A stretch of DNA of 64,000 nucleotides. Origin: Apis mellifera. Its lineage: Eukaryota; Arthropoda; Insecta; Hymenoptera; Apidae. The stretch covers positions 2,418,001-2,482,000 of the forward strand of contig NC_037653.1 in the NCBI RefSeq assembly GCF_003254395.2, in the 5' to 3' direction. Both the position numbers and the translations under genes were made by a program. Positions 49,013 through 61,862 of this stretch are shown here, piece after piece. The notes under the pieces are model-generated. The model ran no database searches. It was not told the origin of the DNA and saw only the letters and a list, made by a program, of their open reading frames with translations. How positions within the stretch are numbered: position 1 is the first letter of the stretch; each line of letters begins with the position of its first letter.

Positions 49013-51124
49013 GTAAGAGTACGTTTTCTTTCTTCCTTCTCTGTTTATAGTGCGCGTGGTGCTTTATCGACCGATTTCACGCCGCGGCTGCCCCAGTACT
49101 GTTGTGTACGGTGTGTGCCATTGAAGGGTCTTACGGCGAGGCAGATTCACCTTCAATCGTTCTTGAATCGTTTCTTCGATCTAATTGAGGGGGAAATTAT
49201 GTAAATCGGTGTGGTGATTTCGGGATGGATGAGAATGTAGATCTTGACGTGAAATTTCGTGGAGGAAGAAATAAAAGTTAATCTTGATAAATGTTGAACA
49301 AGATAAGAGGGATAATCTTTACGTTTTTTATTTTTGAATGTGCCTTCTGCAAAGTTCTCAATTTTTTTAAAAAGTGTTGAGTGAAATTATGTTAATCTTG
49401 TAAAGATGAAAAATCTTGTAAAGATGAAAAAGATGAAAATTGAAATTAAGATTTGTTAAAAGAAATTAAAGTTATCTTGTTAAGAGGGAAAGTAATAGTG
49501 ATTTTACATATTTTTATATTATATGTATAAATTTAATTCTTCAAAGTTGCAATTAAAAATCTGAAATTAGACACTTTTTTTTTTTAATTTGAATATATTC
49601 TTGCAAATATTAGTATTTTCATTATCTTTTTTTTTTTTTTTAATTTTACAATCTCTTTCCAAACTAAATTTAGAAATATATATTTAAATGCAGCATAAAA
49701 TTCTTAACAGCCTTATTTTCACACAATTTCTTTTACTCTTTTGATGAAATTATTTTATCTTTTGATTAATTTTACTGTTTTTCATCCTGAATCAAGAAAT
49801 AGTATTATCAAAATTTTTATATTAATAAAATTAGCCATTTATATTCAATGATTCAATTACATAGTAAGTGTAATTACAATTACAATTACAAAATGATCTG
49901 AATAATATAATAATAAAGAATAAAATATTATTAATATATAATTAAAATAAGACGGAAGGAAGTAAAATGATTTATACAAAGTGTTAATATGATAAATTAC
50001 AAGTGAAAATTTTTTTAAAGAATCGAACGAGCATAAAAATTGTTCAATTGCAAACAGGAAGTGAGATAGGAGATTGAAACGATGATATAACGAAGACAGA
50101 GATAGAGATAACTCTATCCCGATCTATCGTTTATAACCTCAAAATTTTTGAATTTTTTTTATATATAATCAGTATACGAGTATTTTTAATTTTTATTATA
50201 ATTATATAAGAATATGTGTATATATATAAGAATATATAAGAATTATCAAATTCCAATTATTTCGAAATTATGTTTTATTTCGAAATTTTGTTATTAGATA
50301 TTTTTGCGTCATACAAAATATAAAATATTAATAAAATTTATTCGAAAAAAAAATATGATTTGCATCATTCACAGTCGATAATCAACGATTCAGTTTCCTG
50401 GATAGAATTTTTTCAATCATTAATCAATTACAGTTGAAGTTAAAAATGAATCGGTTGACGATTGTATAATTATTTTAATATCTGAATAAAATTTAAAATC
50501 TTATAAATAAATCGGTAAATAAATTTATATCCGTTAATTATGCGATTGACTATTATAAATTCATTTTGTAATCACTATCGTTAATGAATTCCATTTATCC
50601 AATGTTTACTATTTATGCATACAATATTCTATTATGTTATATCATCGTTATTACATCATCGATTGATCGATGATGACAATTGCATTACATTTAAAACGCT
50701 TTTTATGTTAATATTAATGTTAAATGTCAAAAACGATACATATGTGATTTCAATTGTTTGAATTACATATTATTCTCATATTTTTTTTTTCTCTCTTTTT
50801 TTTAATTCCTCTTCTTTTTTTATTGCATAGCTAACAAGATCATAATATATTATAATAATCTGAAACAATTATTTAATATTATACAATTTTGATATCGATT
50901 CTCTATCGTGATGGTTTTTTTTTTCGAAAAAATTGATTTTCATTTTTTCTTAAGAAAATATCACGCACAGCATTCCTTTAAATAATAAAGATGCATAAAA
51001 AAATTATGTACTTATTAAAAGTAGTGCATTGAATATATATATTAATAAATGTAATTCATATAGTATGATAATATGATGTGTAAAATTTTCGATTATTTAT
51101 TATGTTATTTATTGTATTATAATT

Positions 51125-51228
51125 TAAGTGCGTTAAGTGAAGCAAGATAGAGATGAAGTGTGATAGAGATGGAGCTATTCACCTAATAGCTAGCTATTCA
51201 CGCTTATAACTTAATAAATAAGCCTCGG
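51125..51228 (+). repeat. Dispersed palindromic repeat, copy B
   Basis: GCGTTAAGTGAAGCAAGATA, then AGAGATGGAGCTATTC, a palindromic AATAGCTAGCTATT (51185-51198), and AACTTAATAAATAAGCCTCG. It matches copy A (16.2 kb, opposite strand) in order and spacing. Confidence 0.5.
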
Positions 51229-52230
51229 TACGACATTTTTATATATCGCTTTTTGCATTTGTTTCAATTTGTAGAATCGATTCTTCAAAGGTTTAATATT
51301 AACACTTTGTAAAATGAAAATTTTCACCGCTTGATTATTTAAATATAATTTTTAATTGACTAATTAAACTATTCTACTTGAGAACATAAAGAAATAGAGT
51401 AAAAATAAATTTTTTTGGATATTAATTAAATATTAAAGATTATCATACATTTTTATTAATTTTTGACAATCTTGAATTTTGAAAATCAATTTGTTGATGC
51501 TGAGTGATAAAATTATGAATTTAAAATTTAATGAAAATGAAACTGAAAAATGAAATTTAATTTAATTTAAATGAAACATCCTATCATAAATTATGCAAAA
51601 TGTGAATTATTTATAAAAGATTGGAAGTTGAAATTAGAAAAACTTCAGACAAAAGTTAATATAATAATTTTAAATATTCGATATTTAAATTTATTCAGTT
51701 TTTCTTTTTTTCTTTCTTTTTATAAGTGAAAAAATATTTTTCTAACGAATCAGCTCGTCTAAAAAAAAAGGAAAAATATTAGATTTTAAAATTATGATAA
51801 TGATTTTTTTTTTTTAATAATAATAATTTATCAATCAAACAATTATTTCAATTAATTGTTTCGATATAATTCGAAATTTTATATCCACCATCTATAGATA
51901 TTTTTATACAATTATTATGGAAAATGATTTCCAATTTTACTCGAAATTATTATTCCACCGTTCAATTTTATTATTATTTAATTCTATTGTTTCGTATCCG
52001 CTAATAGTGAATAATATTTCTTGGCATGGTGTTAACAAGTAGTTGTTGAAGAAAAAAAAAAAATGTCAAACAACAAACGAAGATCTTGGATCTATTGAAA
52101 ATTCGAATTAATGCTGTTTGGTTCGCGCAAACAATCGTAAATGTTTCTCTTGTTTTTATGATAAAATATTACCACTCAAATATCTCCACTTTATCTTTTT
52201 ATACCCTTGCCTAGGTATTGCTTTAAATCC

Positions 52231-52253
52231 TTTTTTTTTTTTTTTTTTTTTTT
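52231..52253. repeat. Poly(T) tract, 23 bases
   Basis: Uninterrupted T run in the long elongase intron. Confidence 0.9.
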
Positions 52254-53787
52254 CTAAATTCACGATTCCACCTCATTAGTCTGTTATATACGATTATCGA
52301 ATTCATTTTGAAGCTTTTATAACGTGTGCACAATAATGCAAATATTTTAGATAAAAATTTTATTATTCTATACCGTGAAGAAAACATTTTTTAATACATA
52401 TCTCTCACAGCCCAAAATGTTATTCCATTATATAAAGGAAATTTTATTTCTTTTATCAATTTAAATACAATCCTAATAATTTTACAATTTGTGCAATAAA
52501 TCGTTAATATAGATCGATAATTTATTCCATTTATTAATTGAAATGAACATGAAATTTTGTATAAAATTTAACAGCTTATGCTAGAAGCATATGATAAATC
52601 GATTTTATCCATTCGAAACAAACGTTTATGTATATTTTCAAAATGGTTGAATAATTAATTTAATAATAAGCGATCCATGCCACATGGAGAAATAATTCCA
52701 TTCTTTTAACTTCTTTCATTAATTATGATATCGTGATACGATTTAGTATAAAATCAATATAAAAAATCGTTTAAAATAAAAATTTAAATTCGTTTCGATT
52801 CGAATAACAAATCAAAATTAACAATTGCCTGCTCATTCTCTCTATTAATTCGTGGAACAGCTGATTGGTCATTTTCCTGCAAAAAGAAATATTTCATTCT
52901 CCATTGTGTCATTTATACAATCACATTATTTAAATTTATTATTTAAGTAACAATTATTATTACCTATTGTTGTCTATTGATTATAATTTAAAAAAGAATT
53001 TAAAAAATTCCAAATTTTATTTTTTGAATAAAAATATATCCTCCTTGTTAAAGAGAATAACGTATAAAATATTTCTGAGAATTTTGACAATTTTTTGAGA
53101 ATCGAAAAATTTTTTATTCAATTTCTTTTTTTTTTTTTTTTTTTAATAATTATCATTAAAATTTAAAAAAAAATTAATTTGAATGAGCTATTATTACAAT
53201 CACTTTGTTAGTAATTACCAGAGTCGACGAGAAAAACAAATAACGTTTTCTTTGTTCTCCCTTTTCTTTTTTTTTTTTTCATTCTCATTGCCATCACTGC
53301 TTTCCAAATCCATCTAAGAGTCGAGTTGAGTTACAATGACGAGAGATAGATCTTTGGCGCGTTTTCCTTTTACCAAAAAGAGACGTACGAAAGAACATGT
53401 AGCGATAATATGTCGTAATATGTTTAAGTAATCAATTTCCAAAATGGAAGAGGAAAACTTCAATGGGCGACATTGTTAGTTGGACGTGTTGGTATAGAAG
53501 ATCGTTAACCATACATTTTTTTTTTTTAAACGCGTGAAGCAGTCTTGCAGTGATGACGATAATATTACGCATAAGTAGATAATCATTTTTCCATACAGCT
53601 GAACCTACATGCAATATTTCGAAAGGTTAATACGACACGTAGGTTGTATCGAGGACTGTAGAAGAAAATATCAATGACCGCGCGCTGTTGAGAGTCAAAC
53701 TTTGAAATACCGCGATGTAATTGTTACTTATTTACAATTTGAGATCTTGCGGGTTCATAAATGTCATGAATCCGGTGGTCAAGGTGC

Positions 53788-53797
53788 AGCGCCATCT
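53788..53797. promoter_or_regulatory. Insect CTCF-like motif
   Basis: AGCGCCATCT; its reverse complement AGATGGCGCT contains the AGATGGCGC core described for fly CTCF. It lies in a CpG-containing block within AT-rich intron DNA. Sequence match only. Confidence 0.25.
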
Positions 53798-54595
53798 CGC
53801 GTGATTTCGTATAAACTCGATTAATTGTCGCGAAAATATTCGACACGGTGGTAATATGAAATAATTAATTTGCAAACGAAAAAGAAAACAATTCTTTTTG
53901 AACGAAAGAGGAACGTTGCGAAATTTTGTGGTAGAGGTGCGTAATTATCCGATTTATACGCTTTGAGTGAATTTAAAACGATAATTTTTTTACCGATGAA
54001 ATATCAAATCTATTATTTTTTTTTCAATTTTAATTTTTTAAAAATCGAAAAAAGAATACGAGTAATATAAAAGTTTTAAGTCTTTTATTTACTTGAACGT
54101 GAAATTCGATCAATTTATTTCGACGTATCTCGTATCGATCGATTATTTAAACATTTCATTAAAATTGTTATTCGAAAACATTCGATTTCTCGTTAAACAT
54201 TCACCAAATGTGATCGATTATATTCCATTTTATTCCACTTTATTTACGAATACTGTAAATAACTAATCAAGCAATCCCGGTTATTTCCTTTCTAACCTGA
54301 CCTAACCTATAAAGTAACCAAACAATTAATCAAGCAGGAATCATTTGATTCGTGATCATAATTGAACAGCCATTCGATTCTACGTTGATTATATATTCTT
54401 TCAGTTTTCTTTTGATCATATTTGCTTGCCAATGGAATTTGTTTCGTGCAACCGGTTTATTACTTTACACTTTTCCTCCCACAGTGAACGCAGCCTCAAT
54501 GAGCAGTGTAGAATTACGGAACAATAATTTTATAAAATTCACCTGCCTTGAACCTTGACGCATAACTTGTTTCCAAATTTTTTTTTCCTCTCCTT

Positions 54596-54630
<35 letters not shown>

Positions 54631-57600
54631 CTCTCCGTCTTTCTCTCTATTTCCTTGCAAATATTCCCACCGAGCTAGTTTACGCATTGATAGCTCGGCT
54701 AATTTCGATCTTTGCAAATGTTTGTACGTGTCGAGACGAGATTTCCAATGTGCTCCATCGATTATGCAGCCAGTTCCAATCGCAAGTTGCTGCGGTATAA
54801 CAACTCGCTTATAATATTATACCGTTGGAAATATTATATCGTATTCCTTTTTCCATATAAAATCGAAGGATATTGCTAATGAATTATTTAGTGAAATACC
54901 GTGTCAATGGTATAATTTTAATAGTGGTCAAGTTAAGGAAATGATATTTCTTTCTTTTATCTCGTTTTTCTTTTCTTTTCAAGTAAGTTTATCGCTTATA
55001 TTGTGACAAATGAATCGAACGATTGCAACGTCAACATTAATACATATCGAGTAACCTTTTAACCGTTTCTTGATATTTATTTCAAAATATTTACTCATTT
55101 TCTTCAATTTTTGCAAAAATCGTGTAGATTCTTTCGTTTTTTACCACGATTTTAACAAGCATTGATAATTTGACGATTTTCTTAAGCTGGAGTTAAATTA
55201 AATAGCTTAGATTGGTTGAAACGTAAACTAAAATTGATAAAATAATTTTAATGATAATTTTTTTTTTTTTTTTAAGTTTCATTTTTATATTATCTTATAA
55301 ATAATGTCAAATATCATATAAATATATAATCGATTCATTTTTATTCGTGAGAAATTCGTAAACTCATCTCGCTCGATTAATTTCGTTTAATTCTTTTTCC
55401 AAAAAATTTGTTTAATCTTCTTAAAAAAAAGAAACTTTAAAAAAGATTTTTTAGCAACAATCGTCCGCTTGTTAATTGATTATTTCACAATGAAAACTTG
55501 AGATTTGATTTTACAACAAAAGCTGAATGATGAACAATCCTTTGCATCCACGATTTGCATTTAAAGTGATTTTTATTTATGAGACCACCTAATATTGCAA
55601 TGCAAATTATAAGTCAAGTTACTCTTAACCGTTTACTTTATCTAATTAGCATTTGGTTCACGATTTTGAACGGCAGAATGTAATTTATTTAATCTATCTT
55701 GAGAGTTGCTCAACGCGGCTTAACGATTAACAACAATTTTGCAGCTTGGGCAACGTGCAATAAAACAAAGTAATAAATCATTTATAGATCGGTAATTTTT
55801 AACTTCATAATACAACAATTTCAGAGATTGTAACAAGGAAGAAAAATCGACGCGCAACAATTTTTGTATAGATACGTACGTTTTTTCAACTTATTTGTAA
55901 AACATTGTTGCATATCAATTTTTGTGCTTGTTCTGATGGTCGTGCAACAACCATTCCTTAAATTTTCTATACTCATTCGAATATATCAAATGACTATTAT
56001 TACACAATTATTATATATTTATTTTTTAATCCATGTTTCAATTAGATTCAAAGATTCGATTCATTTTGATTTCATTTTGGATGGAAATGAAAAGCACCAA
56101 CAATTTTTTAATATTATTTCTCGACTAAATTTACAAATCTTGATGAAAATTTAATTACCAAACAGGGTTACCATTTACTTATATAAAAAAAAAAAAACAC
56201 TAAGTTAAATATAAAATTTGAAAGAGGAAAAGAATTGATGCAATCATCGATAAATCTCTCATTTCTCGAATAATTCAAATTCAAATTTGGACATTAAATA
56301 AAATAACGCTCGGCCGAAAGGAAAAACAAAGTCAAGCAGAACGAGATTGGCAAGAATTTAAAAATTTTTTCTCTCAAAAATCCAAATTTCAAATCCATCG
56401 GATTATATCAGTTTCTCGGATATAATAATAATAATAAATTCGCCGGGTTTGAAAATGTTTATTATATTTTTGTTTATTTATTAAATGGAGAGAAATGGTG
56501 GATCGTTAATTCGATCCTTTAAAAAAGGAGAAGGATATGCAAATCGTACGTGTATCCTTCCACTCCCGAAACACGTGTTTAGATATCGTGAATTTAATAG
56601 CGATAGATGTTTTCTTTTTTTCTTCCTCTTCTTCTTCTTCTTCTTTTTCTTTTTCTTTAAATCGTGAAGTTAGATTTTAAACGGAGAAAAGCAGTGGCAC
56701 GTTAACGATCCCGTTCACCTTGGTTTCGCTAGTTGAGAAATATTTATTCGCCCTTTCAGTCTGCACCGTCCCAACTAAGACTGCATCCCTCCACGATTCT
56801 TTGTGCTCCTTGTTCCTCGATCTTTCGTTGGTCTTTGAATAATTTTTGTTGTTTTACGATAAAAATTGTTCAATGCCCACTTCCTGTGTGCTCGTTTCAA
56901 TGATATTTTCGATAATTTGTTAAAAAACAAACAAAAAAAAATTAAGAAGAAAAATTTAATTAAGTAATGTCATGCTTTGTGATAAGTGATAATTCGTTGA
57001 ATAATTTATACTTGTCCAAAAAGTAGCATGTGGATTAAGTATTTATTTATTTATTAATTTTTTTAATATCAATCTTAGTAGCAATTTAAGATTGTTGTTC
57101 TTACAATTTTCTTTTTTTTTTTAATTTTATTAAAATATGATTCGTTTAATTATCATATAAAAAAATGAAATTATTTTGAATCTTTGTAGTAAATCAATTG
57201 TGTTATATAGTTATGAAATTTTGATTAATTTTTATTTTTTATAAAAATTGATTATTATACTTGGATTAAGAATTGATAGTTTGAAAAGAATGAAATAATC
57301 TCTCGTTAATAACCTAATCAATAATAATAAAAGGATACTGTAGTGGTATTAGTAGTGGTATGTTTACGTAAATAATTATGGAATAAAAATTTCTTTCGTT
57401 ATATAATTATTATCGTGATATTATTATATATTTTTTTCTTTTTTTTTTTTTTTGATTATTAACTGATTTCTTCAGTTAATTATCTGGAAAAAAAATTTTA
57501 AGAATTTATTTAAATTAAAAATATATAATGTACATGTAATAGAAATGAAATCTTGAACAATGATAGAAAAGTAAAAAAAATTCTAATAACTGTATAATGC

Positions 57601-58917
57601 ATTATTTTTGAAATCAAGGAAACCACCTGATAGCACTATTACATTATTAAGAATAATTATTGAGAAAATTCTTCTTACATCATATATCTCAATATAAACT
57701 TCAATCAAATTTTTCTTTTTCTTTTTCTTTTTCTTTGTTTAAATATAATTGTCTTTATATATAGGCCAATACTTTTTCAACAAAATGTTCAAGACTGTGA
57801 AATTAATTCTTGTAACAATGTATTTGCAAAAAGTATAAAAAAGTATAAAGAAGAAATTTACTTTCTCAAATTAAAATCCTAACCTTAATTCTAAAATTCA
57901 ATATAAATTAAACTCAACAGATCTCGACTCTCGATAATGTTCTTACATCAGCATTCCTATAATGCTTCATAAAATAGCGTATTAAAAATAAAAACAAACG
58001 ATGTTAATCCTATCGGGTATTCTATTTTTTGTACACATGTCAACTTTGTATGGCTAACCACTTGTCTCGATTTGGCAATCCGTTAACGAGCCATGATAAT
58101 GCTGATTCCTAATTTACCTTCCGTGCCGTACAAGGAAACGTATTTCTTTGTCCTTCCTCACTTTGGACGACTTTTTTTTTCACGCCATAGTCTATCGAAA
58201 AAGATTCGATTCAGAGACCACGTCACGAGACACGATATGAAAGGCCATTGTCACACAATGTGCCGGTGTGACGAAGAATATTACTCGTGGAACGAGTCTT
58301 GACAATTTTCTCGGCCATATGCACCGGTAGGAAAAAGTAGTATCAACGCAAACTTGTAGTTTCGTTGATTGCATTCCTCTGTAATTGAGAAATAATTAGA
58401 AAACGAAGGAATTCGTCTTGGGATCAAGGACTCTCGCGCTATTGTTTCGTTAATTGGCTTGGAAAAGTACCAAATCTGTTGGAATGATGGATTTCATTTT
58501 TTTTTTTTGTTTCTTCACAATCGTTGAAGAAATTCATGAAACGTGAAATGAAAATTATATTTTTGTCTCGCTTGATATTAAGTTAATTTTTATTTGAAAC
58601 ATTTTTATATGTATATAAGAAATAGTTTGATAAATTCAGATTAATTAATTATTTCAATCATCTATATGTGCACGTTTTAATATTTTCGTTATACAATAAG
58701 TTTTCATAATACGAATTAATGGATAAAATAAAATATAAAAATTTTATATGCACGTGTATTATGTATTTTATACATATATTATGGTACATATTATCTAGAA
58801 ACAATAAATCCGATCGCAAGTGAAATGAAAAAGGGACGTCAATTTCAATATTTATTATCCAGGCTATCTACTATTATTTATTGCAACAGCCTGCAGATAA
58901 CTATTGGTTCATACAGA

Positions 58918-59180
58918 CTATTAATATATTCATGACACACCTTTTTGGAAAGTTCATTCCAGAAGTCAAAACAAACAGAAAAATTCGTTATATAGAAATG
59001 TTAATTGAGGCTTATGTTATGAGCAAATTAAATTTGCGTTGAAACGAGACGAGAAATGCGACGGTGGCGCGCGTAGCGGAGAAAAGAATCATCTTCGCTG
59101 TTTTTGTCTCGTTTCATCTAACGCAAACCTAAATTGATTATAATTTAATAAATAAACTTCGATCGAAGTTTGTATATACA
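58918..59180 (+). repeat. Dispersed palindromic repeat, copy C
   Basis: After TTAATATATTCATGACACAC, arms TTTGCGTTGAAACGAGAC (59033-59050) and GTCTCGTTTCATCTAACGC (about 59105-59123) face each other around a CpG-rich centre (GGTGGCGCGCGTAGCGG). ATTTAATAAATAAACTTCG follows. It lies about 300 bp upstream of the acceptor of the elongase start exon. Confidence 0.6.
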
Positions 59181-59486
59181 TAAACTTTTGCGTTTGTTTT
59201 GTATTTTTTTCTTGCACAAGAAGTTCGAATTTATTCAACAAACTTATTTTGTAATATTTATTTTCGAAACGATTACACGTGTTAAGATTAATATTCTCTT
59301 TCTCTCTCTCTCTCATCCCTTGAGAAATTTGCCTTTGAAACATTCGATGAAGATAAACATTGATGAATAACAATGATAACAATTGATGAACTCATATCAT
59401 CATTAAAATTTATATATTCAAATCAATGTATTTATCCAACAGAAAAAACTAGATCTATTGATTCTTTTTTTATTTTTTCCTTTCAG

Positions 59487-59560
59487 GTTTTCTTGTTATT
59501 AATCAACAACAATGTCGGTAATCATGGAGTTATATAAGGATATTATGGAGAATAAAGGCC
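59487..59560 (+). CDS. Elongase exon 2: 25 nt of 5' UTR and first 16 codons (coding from 59512)
   Basis: Acceptor TTTCCTTTCAG precedes 59487, and the donor CC|GTAAGTT follows 59560. Translation starts at the ATG 59512-59514 in the context AACAACAATG, a good insect start (A-rich upstream). The exon encodes MSVIMELYKDIMENKG and the first base of codon 17. A run of 24 A lies just inside the next intron (59576-59599). Confidence 0.85.
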
Positions 59561-61140
59561 GTAAGTTATTTTTATAAAAAAAAAAAAAAAAAAAAAAAAG
59601 ATTAGCATTGTGTAAGATGTAATAATAAAAATGGAAAAATTATTTAAAACTATGTATTTTTGCATATACGTATCGTTAATATCGTTTAATATCGCTCAAA
59701 GTTTTTATTAAAATAATATTTCCTCGACGAGTTTGCAGATTTTTATTATCGATTTTCTACGTGCAAGACATACAATTTACATATACTTAATACTGGATAC
59801 ATCGTAACGTTAACATTTGTTTTCAATAATTTCAGATCCAATAACGAAAGATTGGTTTTTGGTATCAGGACCAGGCCCGGTGATAATGATAATTGTCAGT
59901 TATTTATACTTTTCCTTATCAGCTGGACCAAGATACATGAAGGACAAGAAACCGTATGAGTTAAGAACTCTCATGATTGTTTACAATTTTATCCAAGTGC
60001 TGTTTAGTATATACCTCTTCTACGAAGGATTGATGGCTGGATGGTTACACGATTACAATTACTATTGTCAGCCTGTTGATTATACGGACAATCCACTATC
60101 TAGAAGGGTATTTATTTTTAATCGTTAAAATTTTAAATCATTCGATAAGTAATAGAAAATAATGTCGGTTTAGAAATTTTGATTGAAATTTTGATTACTT
60201 TTTATAAATTTTTAGACAAAGTTAAAGATAACCACAATTTATAATGGAAAAATTAAATAATTTTAGATAATAACGATAACTTTGATAAAAAGAAAAGTGA
60301 TTAGCAAAATGCAAAAAAAATTACAATTATTCTTAAAGTAGCAATAAAGAAAAATAAAATTAACTCAATCGGTAAATTATTTTTTATGTTTATTAGAAAA
60401 TTTGTCAAATAGCCATAATTGAAAATTTAATCAAGATAAATGAATGTTAAAGTAATATATTTTGTAATGTATTTTAGAGAAATATTTTTTGTTTACATTT
60501 TAATATTTTTAAAATTATGGATTAGATGGAAAGTATTTTTATCTAAGCTAAATCGTTTATATAACTTAATAAAGTGACGAATGAACAATAAAATACATTA
60601 TATTAACTCGTATCAAATTATTATTTACAGATGGCTAATGCTGTTCATTTCTATTTCACGTGCAAGTTGATAGAATTATTGGACACAGTATTCTTCGTCC
60701 TTCGTAAAAAGAATCGTCAGATCTCATCGCTTCACGTATACCACCACGCATTGATGCCAATTTGCGGTTGGATCGGTTGCAGATTTTTGCCAAATGGCCA
60801 TGGCACATTGTTGGGTGTCATCAACGCGTTCATTCACATAATTATGTACGCATACTACATGCTGGCTTCGATCGGACCACATATGAACAAATATCTCTGG
60901 TGGAAGAAATACTTGACGTCATTGCAATTAATTCAGTTCTGCATTATTTTTGTCCATACTTTTCAAGTCTACTTCAACGGTTGTAATTACCCATTATTTC
61001 TTACGTTCCTGCTCAATTTTAACTCGTTGGTTTTCATTTATCTGTTTGGTTCGTTTTACATCGAGAATTACATCAAAAATGAAAAACGGAAGAAAAATAA
61101 GACTGAAAAAATAACGAAGACTGCGAACAAAATGGAGTGA
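59512..61140 (+). CDS. Very-long-chain fatty acid elongase (ELO/ELOVL family), three coding exons
   Basis: The enzyme catalyses the condensing step of fatty acid elongation: malonyl-CoA is added to an acyl-CoA in the ER membrane. In insects such genes feed cuticular hydrocarbon, wax and pheromone synthesis, although the substrate cannot be read from the sequence. Coding exons are 59512-59560, 59836-60107 and 60631-61140, with GT-AG introns in phase 1 and phase 0, giving 276 residues, a usual ELO length. Features: DWFLVSGPGPV near residue 22; KLIELLDTVFFVLRKK at 119-134; the catalytic histidine box HVYHH at 142-146; N172...H176..MYAYY at 172-183; TSLQLIQF at 203-210; about seven hydrophobic membrane segments. 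The tail is Lys-rich and ends NKME, with Lys at -3 but not a full KKxx signal. The start was chosen because this ATG follows a splice acceptor and gives a family-like N terminus. Two in-frame Met codons follow closely. Confidence 0.93.
59576..59599. repeat. Poly(A) tract, 24 bases
   Basis: It lies 15 bases past the splice donor of the elongase start exon. Confidence 0.9.
59836..60107 (+). CDS. Elongase coding exon 3 (residues 17-107, first membrane segments)
   Basis: Acceptor AATAATTTCAG and donor AGAAGG|GTATTT bound 272 nt. The exon encodes HPITKDWFLVSGPGPVIMI, a first hydrophobic segment, the conserved GPRYMKDKKPYELR, and a second hydrophobic segment (VYNFIQVLFSIYLFYEGLM). It ends at the loop before the KLxELLDT helix. 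The GP.(Y/F)M..R.P..L pattern is typical of animal ELOVL proteins. Confidence 0.92.
60631..61140 (+). CDS. Elongase coding exon 4 (catalytic exon, residues 108-276, stop TGA)
   Basis: Acceptor TTATTTACAG precedes 60631, and the frame runs to TGA at 61138-61140. It carries all diagnostic motifs: KLIELLDTVFFVLRKK, HVYHH, NAFIHIIMYAYY and TSLQLIQF, followed by a final membrane helix and a basic Lys-rich tail. The in-frame Met at its first codon is internal (residue 108), not the start. Confidence 0.95.
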   Translation: MANAVHFYFTCKLIELLDTVFFVLRKKNRQISSLHVYHHALMPICGWIGCRFLPNGHGTLLGVINAFIHIIMYAYYMLASIGPHMNKYLWWKKYLTSLQLIQFCIIFVHTFQVYFNGCNYPLFLTFLLNFNSLVFIYLFGSFYIENYIKNEKRKKNKTEKITKTANKME

Positions 61141-61862
61141 ATTGATACTATTTAATGCCATTTGGTTCTCGTTTATCAAAATCCACTTCGTTACAAAAGA
61201 ACATTCATATTCGTTAGATACGTCTAGCCCTCTAGCGAGAAAAACATATAACATTTTGATCAGATAATTTATTACCAATCGATCTATTTCGTTTTCTTAG
61301 CTTGAAAACGAGATTCGATCTTCTGTGAAATATGCCGAGTGACATTTTTAGCAAATTAATTTAATTTTTTTATCTAAATATATTTTTTTACAATAGCTAC
61401 ATTTAATTGATTATACAGTTCCCTTTAATTGAATATATTTATAATATGTATAAATTACTTTTAAATTGTATGACTGAATATTGGCAGTATTTAAAAAAAG
61501 TTTGAAATCGAATTATTATAAAAGAAAAAAAAAATTGTATTGAAAATTATAATTAGAGATATAAAGAGAAATGTAAAATTAATTTTTGATAACTTACTGG
61601 TCGATATTATCGGTAATAAAGGAATCGCTCGATTAAAGGACTTATCAATCGATCTCATCGAATTGCTTTATTTGTTGGTAAGGTAGAACAAGTATTGTTA
61701 TCATAAATAATAATTTTGGTATTTGTAGTTTTCATGATTCTTTATGTCATATTTTTTATATAAATATTTATATATATATATATATTTTTTATATGTATAT
61801 ATATGTATATATATAAAATATTATCATTAGAGGGAAATTTAATTATTAGAGTTCTAATAAAT
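61141..61862 (+). other. Probable 3' UTR of the elongase
   Basis: There is no reading frame after TGA 61140. AATAAA words on the plus strand occur at 61615-61620 and 61856-61861, either of which could direct polyadenylation; in DNA this AT-rich the word is common by chance, so the true 3' end is uncertain. A short (TA)n/(TATG)n tract lies at about 61769-61816. Confidence 0.4.

Larger units (their letters stand above)
49013..59486 (+). other. Long AT-rich intron or intergenic stretch before the elongase coding exons
   Basis: No conserved exon was seen on either strand. The stretch holds poly(T) runs (52231-52253, 53119-53143), a (CT)n run near 54600-54625, one palindromic-repeat copy (51125-51228) and a CpG-containing block at 53.6-53.9 kb. 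A further palindromic-repeat copy lies near its end (58918-59180). Open frames of 60-97 codons here are low-complexity or hydrophobic AT-rich translations. Confidence 0.5.
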
